Of a DNA stretch of 12,080 nt, positions 8,501-12,080 are shown piece by piece. A program made the translations under genes and the position numbers. Position 1 is the first letter of the stretch. Each line of letters opens with the position of its first letter. This DNA comes from an uncultured Saprospiraceae bacterium (GTDB lineage Bacteria > Bacteroidota > Bacteroidia > Chitinophagales > Saprospiraceae): positions 1 through 12,080 of the forward strand of contig CALHKJ010000104.1 of the NCBI GenBank assembly GCA_938033975.1, given 5' to 3'. Under the pieces are notes generated by a model. It was not told the origin of the DNA, searched no databases, and was given only the letters and a program-made list of their open reading frames with translations.

Positions 8501-9429
8501 GTGCCCTCTACAATGAAGGACATATAATCAGCCTGCTCTTGTGTAAATGCATTCATGCAATTGTCGTCAACATAGTCCATATAGTTCATGAACATATCCC
8601 CACCATTGGAACATGATGCCGATGGGTGGCTGAGACAACCGTAATTGGGATCTGATTGCATAGGAGTATCATCAAAACCATCATCACTGCTGCAACCTCC
8701 GCTGCCCCAAACATGTCTCAAGCCAAGCCAGTGTCCTATTTCATGAGTGGCAGTCCTGCCTAGATTATAAATTGCACTTGTTGCAAATCCTTCCCCGCCA
8801 AATGCACTGGTCAATACCCTGACTACATCATTATTGGTGCCAGGTAAATTGCCAGGTGAAGGGACTGATGAATAACCCAAGACTCCATCCATGTTTGGTG
8901 CAACATAAATGTTTAAATACCTAGTAGGTGGCCAAATTGTCTCTTGAATGATCGAGTTTTCAATATCCTCAAAATTACTGTTATTGGCATTATTTTGCGC
9001 ATAGCGTGTGACTCCATTTGTTGGATTTCCCATAGGATCAATAGTGGCTAAGCAGAAGCTAATTTCTGTTGCTGCTGCAGAGAATACAGAAGGTGTATTT
9101 GCTGCATCCGAGTTTGATCTAGCAAAGTCATCATTTAGAACTTGTATTTGAGAATTGATTCTCTCCAAACTTACATTTTGTCCTTGGCCAACACCTTCTG
9201 ATGGTTCGTGTACAATGATAAAATGAACGGGAATGGTCACAGGTACTGCTGCTCTGTTTATTTCGCTTCTTTCCTTTTGCCAAGCTTGGAATGATTTTTT
9301 GTTTTGCTCTACTTGTTTGGGATTAATATGTTCGTTTTTCTTCGCGTGCTTTTCGTTGCCGCAAGATCTTTGAGCTTGCATCACGCTTCCGCAAATTAGA
9401 ATGATGAAAATAAAACTAAGTCGTTTCAA
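5590..9429 (-). CDS. Secreted M43 metalloprotease with SprB-like repeats and T9SS sorting domain
   Basis: A 1279-residue protein. Residues 1-19 are a signal peptide (MKRLSFIFIILICGSVMQA). A short pro-region follows, containing RSCG (C23), a candidate cysteine switch. The M43 (pappalysin/ulilysin-type) catalytic domain spans about 60-320, with zinc site HEIGHWLGLRH (H229, E230, H233, H239), DDTP (253-256), disulfide-type cysteines and the Met-turn NYMDY (M284). SprB-like repeats, marked by GxYTVxxxDxNGC, end near 400, 640, 717, 795 and 868; two related copies lie at 970-1035 and 1050-1118, and another at 1128-1190. A MAM/choice-of-anchor-J-like domain (about 454-608, FEEDFEDELPNTW...) splits the second repeat. 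The C-terminus (1199-1279) has the type A T9SS signature KLYPNPV...GIYFVKL...KIVKI. Expected to be exported by T9SS to the cell surface or medium and to cleave extracellular protein; the substrate is unknown. The start is TTG (9429-9427): the next Met (17) would destroy the signal peptide, and an in-frame TGA lies ten codons upstream. Confidence 0.93.
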   Translation of the reverse strand: MKRLSFIFIILICGSVMQAQRSCGNEKHAKKNEHINPKQVEQNKKSFQAWQKERSEINRAAVPVTIPVHFIIVHEPSEGVGQGQNVSLERINSQIQVLNDDFARSNSDAANTPSVFSAAATEISFCLATIDPMGNPTNGVTRYAQNNANNSNFEDIENSIIQETIWPPTRYLNIYVAPNMDGVLGYSSVPSPGNLPGTNNDVVRVLTSAFGGEGFATSAIYNLGRTATHEIGHWLGLRHVWGSGGCSSDDGFDDTPMQSDPNYGCLSHPSASCSNGGDMFMNYMDYVDDNCMNAFTQEQADYMSFIVEGTRTNLLNSAITACAPDGSPNISIASLQNISCAGQQDGSIEINAVAGTPPYSFSLNSGPAQSSGIFENLTSGNYTVSVASADGIASELQFSIEMPSALSFSNSVLSETCNGQTNGAISISTNGGNSIFPNLQVFNDDTFLFQVNSFEEDFEDELPNTWVVDTGWEYGDAQSLNSASFEFVDNGHFVGFNDDGLGQNHVGGGSVITENINLGGITSFNVIFDAFFIDGDYEGADETAKVYLSGNNGVTWTEYLNIPGVENEWVNYVIEITDWTSVSLQIRFQYDDGGGWNFGLGIDQVVVQDMNYGTFDGLAAGDYTVRAIDANGCEYDSAITINNEEPVSFNQIDIVDANCNIPGELNASATSVNGISGYQIAFDVVSTDGNFSNLGVGNYTVIATDNAGCIATQSVVISDQGQLMVDVNAISHASCFGIGNGAFGINISGATGSTTIYLDGSVVNSTEFTELQAGTYTVEVIDENGCSSITTATIDEPEELIFTGTLVHQTCSGNGSINQSATGGTGPYTYSILGAQQTSFFENLSPGTYIVTTMDANGCERTDSFEVLDMSNGFNITESVSACNGGAELSYIVELCTSDGTVASWMIFDNQGNSIINPGLGSCVLIDMSTFLIAQQDDFFYGVEASVGANCIQEYNAVANYPSSLGLDGESISICDDEIYSLNFIDNSEIAMIEIIDGNNIAVNPSIEGSYDLMAGNYSISYSVNAGCTNEEEFEIVQVESTAFELLTPLPITVCEDGIYSLIVDNNTELSDFVVTDQNGVEYPENYFGFYEVVAGSYSISYVDMNGCSGVEFVDVNEVSNPIIEIDFQTEATSDIGGSIQFNNDSEMLTFFLFGQESNTTGLFENLPAGDYNVTAINENGCEAELEFTIQLQSSVENFPLSREIKLYPNPVENILFIELESAQRITRLSLYRADGRLVQNILGLSNSLEVNVSGLEAGIYFVKLEAGEAIGYRKIVKI
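6076..6522 (-). repeat. Tandem pair of related ~67-residue repeats within the protease
   Basis: Residues 970-1035 and 1050-1118 of the protease align by eye: C[DE]D-x-IYSL, a strand with DxNG or DGNN, then [MV]AG[NS]YSISY and NAGC/MNGC. They resemble each other more than the other SprB-like units and lack the GGTxPYxY segment, suggesting a recent or separately maintained duplication. Confidence 0.6.
7606..8070 (-). other. Adhesin-like (MAM / choice-of-anchor J-like) domain nested in an SprB-like repeat
   Basis: This codes for protease residues about 454-608. It opens with FEEDFEDELPNTWVVD and includes a WEYGD segment, SFNVIFDAFFIDG, VYLSGNNGVTWTEY and LQIRFQYDDGGGWNFGLGIDQVVV, a pattern typical of jelly-roll adhesin or carbohydrate-binding domains in T9SS cargo. 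The first half of an SprB-like unit (TCNGQTNGAISI) lies before it and the second half (FDGLAAGDYTVRAIDANGC) after it. Family assignment is by eye. Confidence 0.55.
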
Positions 9430-9583
9430 AGGATTGAATTTAGTGTAAAGAAAAATTCATTTGCCTAGAGCAAAGATCAAACGCTTTAAGATAATTATTC
9501 TGTAGCAGATTATTTATTCAAATTTTCTATCATACGTAAGCTCCTGATAATAAACCCATTGTTCAAAAACGAATAATAGATTG

Positions 9584-9616
9584 CAAATTTATCTGTAAAA
9601 AGAATAAAAAATCAAA
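9584..9616 (-). promoter_or_regulatory. Bacteroidota-type promoter for the protease gene
   Basis: On the minus strand TTTG (9616-9613) and TAAATTTG (9591-9584) are separated by 21 bases, matching the TTTG / TAnnTTTG -33/-7 pattern. The predicted transcript start near 9580-9575 leaves a 5' leader of roughly 145-150 bases before the TTG start. No stable leader structure was recognised. Confidence 0.5.
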
Positions 9617-9699
9617 TAAGCTATGCTTTGCAGAATGAAAAATTATTTGTAGCTTAAGATGCAATCAATTATTTCTTAACTAACAAAATGCTTTAGCTT

Positions 9700-11826
9700 A
9701 TGGCGTTAACAACAAAAGACATTCGGAATGTGGTCCTCTTGGGTCACTCCGGCTCAGGTAAAACCAGTTTTTCTGAGACTATGTTGTTTGAGTCCGGGGC
9801 GATTAAGAGGAGGGGGTCCATTGAGGGGAAATCCACGGTTTCAGACTTTACCAATATCGAACAGACGAAAGGATATTCGATATTCAGTACTTTGATGCAC
9901 GTAAAATGGAAGAACTCCAAAATTAACATTCTGGACACACCTGGTTCAGACGATTTTGTAGGAGAAGTTATCTCATCAATGAAGGTTGCGGATACAGCAA
10001 TCATGATCTTAAATGGAGCCAACGGAGTAGAGGTCGGTACCGAAATTCTCTGGGAATACACACAAAAATTTAAAACGCCTACTATTATGGTGGTCAATCA
10101 AATGGATCACGATAAGGCGGACTACGAGGCTACATTAGAACAAGCAAAAAATAGATTTGGAGCCAAGGTATTACCTGTTCAATATACAACCAACGCAGGT
10201 GTAGGTTTCAATTCGATCATTGATGCATTGCGGATGGTGATGTATGTATTTAATGACGATGGAGGAAAACCGGAAAAGCACGATATTCCTGAGTCAGAAA
10301 TGGCGAGAGCACAAGAGATGCACAATGCATTGGTTGAAGCTGCCGCTGAAAACGATGAGACGCTAATGGAAAAATTCTTTGAGGCAGGTTCGCTCAATGA
10401 ATCCGAATTGGCTGAAGGTTTAACAATAGCACTAGCCAAACAAGAAATTTATCCAGTCTTTCTTTGTAGCTCAGAGAGAAATATGGGAAGCGGGAGAATC
10501 ATGGGTTTTATAAATGATATTGCACCTAGTCCAGCTGACAGAGATGATGCCACCTTAGCAAATGGTTCAACACTCAAGTGTGATGCCAATGCAGATTTAT
10601 CTTTGTTTATATATAAGACACTTTCCGAGCCACAGGTAGGAATGGTTAGTTACTTCAAGGTATATTCAGGTACACTGAATGCCGGAGAGGATCTGGTCAA
10701 TCATGCCAATAGTGGAATAGAGCGGCTTAATCAAGTCTATGTCGCAGAAGGGAAAATTCGTAGCACAGTAAATAGTCTAATTGCTGGAGATATTGGGGTT
10801 ACAGTGAAGTTGAAAAATTCTCATACCAATGACACCTTGCATCCTAAGGGGTCGGATATGGAGATTGAGCATATAGAATTCCCTTCACCTAGAATCAGGG
10901 CTGCTGTAAAACCAAGCAGCAAAGGCGAAATGGAAAAATTAATGAAGGCGCTTCATCAAATTGAAGAAGAAGATCCAACATTAATCGTGGAGCAATCTGC
11001 AAGCTTGAAGCAAACGATCTTGCATGGTCAAGGTCAATTGCATCTCGACATCATTAAGTATAGAGTTGAGAAAGTTAATAATCTTGAGATGGATTTTGAA
11101 CAACCAAAGATTCCATACAGAGAGACGATTACAAAACTCGTCAACGAATCGTACAGGCACAAGAAGCAAAGTGGTGGTTCGGGACAGTTTGGAGAAGTAC
11201 ATATGCGTATCGAGCCATTTTATCAAGGCATGCCGCCGACAAGCGATTTATCGGTTCGGTCTGCAAGTGAAGAAGAATTGCCTTGGGGAGGGTTCATGAT
11301 ATTCCAATGGTGTATTGTGGGAGGTTCGATTGATAGTAAGTATATCAACGCAATTAAGAAAGGTATTATGCAACAGATGGAGGAAGGTCCACTGACTGGA
11401 TCTCATTGTCAAAATATAAGGGTTAGTATTTACGATGGTAAAATGCATCCTGTGGATTCCAATGATATGGCTTTTATGATTGCTTCTGCTCAAGCCTTTA
11501 AAAATGCTTTCGAAAAATCTGCGCCTCAGTTACTTGAGCCAATCTACGATTTGGAAATCCTTTGTTCCGACACAGTTATGGGTGACGTCATGGGGGATTT
11601 ACAAACGCGAAGGGCCATCATTCAAGGGATGGATTCCGAAGGGCACTATCAGAAAATAAAAGCGAAAGTGCCACTTTCTGAACTTTATCAATACTCTTCT
11701 TCATTGAGGTCTCTCACCCAAGGAAGAGCAAAGTTCACACGTGAATTTGCTGAGTATAATTCAGTGTCTCATGACATTCAACAAAAGATTGTCAACTCGT
11801 ACAAATCAGAGTTACAAGAAGCCTGA
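9700..11826 (+). CDS. Elongation factor G paralogue (EF-G2-like)
   Basis: A 708-residue protein with the full EF-G layout: G domain with G' insert (about 8-280), domain II (about 296-390), III (395-470, HGQGQLHLD), IV (472-600, HKKQSGGSGQFGEV and DGKMHPVDSNDMAF, with His583 at the tip-loop position known to matter for translocation) and V (610-690, MGDVMGDLQTRR, SLTQGRAKF). EF-G moves tRNA-mRNA through the ribosome. The GTPase centre is unusual: P-loop GHSGSGKTS (15-23) instead of AHIDAGKTT, KGYSI (57-61) instead of RGITI, DTPGSDDF (79-86) with Ser83 in place of the catalytic His, and NQMD (133-136) instead of NKMD. This points to the EF-G2/EF-G-like clade, not main fusA, as does the absence of neighbouring rpsG, rpsL, tuf or rpsJ. 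Automated annotation may call it fusA. The ATG at 9700 is well placed before MALTTKDIRNVVLLGH; no Shine-Dalgarno sequence is seen. A strong terminator follows. Confidence 0.92.
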   Translation: MALTTKDIRNVVLLGHSGSGKTSFSETMLFESGAIKRRGSIEGKSTVSDFTNIEQTKGYSIFSTLMHVKWKNSKINILDTPGSDDFVGEVISSMKVADTAIMILNGANGVEVGTEILWEYTQKFKTPTIMVVNQMDHDKADYEATLEQAKNRFGAKVLPVQYTTNAGVGFNSIIDALRMVMYVFNDDGGKPEKHDIPESEMARAQEMHNALVEAAAENDETLMEKFFEAGSLNESELAEGLTIALAKQEIYPVFLCSSERNMGSGRIMGFINDIAPSPADRDDATLANGSTLKCDANADLSLFIYKTLSEPQVGMVSYFKVYSGTLNAGEDLVNHANSGIERLNQVYVAEGKIRSTVNSLIAGDIGVTVKLKNSHTNDTLHPKGSDMEIEHIEFPSPRIRAAVKPSSKGEMEKLMKALHQIEEEDPTLIVEQSASLKQTILHGQGQLHLDIIKYRVEKVNNLEMDFEQPKIPYRETITKLVNESYRHKKQSGGSGQFGEVHMRIEPFYQGMPPTSDLSVRSASEEELPWGGFMIFQWCIVGGSIDSKYINAIKKGIMQQMEEGPLTGSHCQNIRVSIYDGKMHPVDSNDMAFMIASAQAFKNAFEKSAPQLLEPIYDLEILCSDTVMGDVMGDLQTRRAIIQGMDSEGHYQKIKAKVPLSELYQYSSSLRSLTQGRAKFTREFAEYNSVSHDIQQKIVNSYKSELQEA

Positions 11827-11852
11827 ATTAAAAGTATACTATTAACCGACCT

Positions 11853-11888
11853 GAGAGTATCCACCGAAAGGGGGTACTCTCTTTTTTT
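11853..11888 (+). terminator. Intrinsic terminator of the EF-G paralogue
   Basis: GAGAGTA (11853-11859) pairs with TACTCTC (11875-11881). Inside, a T-G wobble, CC/GG, a bulged A at 11863 and a CC/GG pair close a GAAA (GNRA) tetraloop at 11866-11869. Seven Ts follow (11882-11888). It lies 26 bp after the stop codon. Confidence 0.9.
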
Positions 11889-11915
11889 AATTAGTTTTCT
11901 GGGAAAACTAATTAA
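11887..11915. repeat. Perfect 13-bp inverted repeat abutting the terminator
   Basis: TTAATTAGTTTTC (11887-11899) and GAAAACTAATTAA (11903-11915) are exact reverse complements around TGG. It begins within the terminator T-tract. It is AT-rich and could be a second stem at the mRNA end, or a cruciform or binding site bordering the array. Confidence 0.7.
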
Positions 11916-11950
11916 ACCCGCCGAAGTTTTCGAAGAAAACGCAGGAGGGT
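11916..11950. repeat. Imperfect hairpin between the inverted repeat and the tandem array
   Basis: ACCCGCC (11916-11922) pairs with GGAGGGT (11944-11950) with one mismatch, and GTTTTC (11926-11931) pairs with GAAAAC (11935-11940) around GAA, with a small internal loop between the two stems. It is the third consecutive foldable element downstream of the EF-G paralogue. Confidence 0.5.
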
Positions 11951-11951
11951 A

Positions 11952-12080
11952 GTCCCCAGCATAGCGTGTCCCCAGCGATAGCGAGTCCCCAGCGAAAGCG
12001 TGTCTCCAGCGATAGCGTGTCCCCAGCGATAGCGTGTCCCCAGCGAAAGCGTGTCCCCAGCACCGCGTGTCCCCAGCGAT
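11952..12080. repeat. GC-rich 17-bp tandem repeat array, cut by the window edge
   Basis: Seven complete units and a partial eighth of GTCCCCAGCGATAGCGT. Units begin at 11952, 11968, 11985, 12002, 12019, 12036, 12053 and 12069; the first and seventh are 16 bp, the others 17. Variation is concentrated in the middle: GATA in units 2, 4 and 5, GAAA in 3 and 6, ATA in 1, ACC in 7, plus CTCC for CCCC in unit 4. The core GC-GAWA-GC can fold as a mini-hairpin with a GNNA loop. GC content is far above the surrounding sequence. The period is not a multiple of three and no ORF runs through it. Function is unknown. Confidence 0.93.

Noticed and set aside
9622..9630. TATGCTTTG as a promoter for the EF-G paralogue
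   Set aside because: It has three bases rather than two between TA and TTTG, and no TTTG partner at the right distance upstream.
9744..10097. Minus-strand ORF antisense to the EF-G paralogue
   Set aside because: The plus-strand frame carries a full, conserved EF-G; the antisense product has no domain features.
11952..12080. CRISPR array
   Set aside because: Units are 16-17 bp and directly adjacent with no unique spacers; no cas gene is in the window.
11952..12080. Canonical G-quadruplex on the minus strand
   Set aside because: GGGG runs are spaced by about 13 bases, longer than typical loops, and unit 4 breaks the run. Possible but not supported.

Overview
The window looks like chromosomal DNA of a low-GC member of the phylum Bacteroidota, most likely a free-living, gliding-type lineage (Cytophagales or Flavobacteriales sort; the genus cannot be read from the sequence). 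The signs are a propeller/Y_Y_Y sensor kinase, a LytTR response regulator, SprB-type repeats, a type IX secretion (T9SS) C-terminal sorting domain, TAnnTTTG-like promoter elements and the near absence of Shine-Dalgarno sequences.

Layout. (1) Positions 1-2712, plus strand: the 3' part of a membrane sensor histidine kinase whose reading frame is open through the left edge. (2) 2704-3399, minus strand: a receiver-LytTR response regulator whose stop codon overlaps the kinase stop region by 9 bp. (3) 3630-4655, minus: an extended short-chain dehydrogenase/NAD-dependent epimerase. (4) 5034-5519, plus: a small lipoprotein with one SdrD_B-like domain. (5) 5590-9429, minus: a very large secreted M43 (pappalysin/ulilysin-type) metalloprotease with SprB-like repeats, a nested adhesin-like domain and a T9SS sorting domain. 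A strong bidirectional terminator separates genes 4 and 5. (6) 9700-11826, plus: a paralogue of elongation factor G with an altered GTPase centre. (7) 11827-12080: a terminator, a second perfect hairpin, a third imperfect hairpin, then a GC-rich 17-bp tandem repeat array that runs off the right edge.

How the genes relate. The kinase and the LytTR regulator are the obvious candidates for a sensor/regulator pair, although they are arranged tail to tail rather than in an operon. The lipoprotein and the protease are both predicted to end up at the cell surface and share a terminator but are convergent. The epimerase and the EF-G paralogue look like independent housekeeping or stress functions. 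No phage, transposon, CRISPR, tRNA or rRNA was seen.

Most notable are the 17-bp array built around GC-closed GNNA mini-hairpins, the EF-G paralogue lacking the catalytic His of the DTPGH motif, the domain nested inside an SprB-like repeat, and the fact that all three minus-strand genes must start with TTG. None of this amounts to a demonstrably new defence or mobile system; the array is the best candidate for something undescribed.
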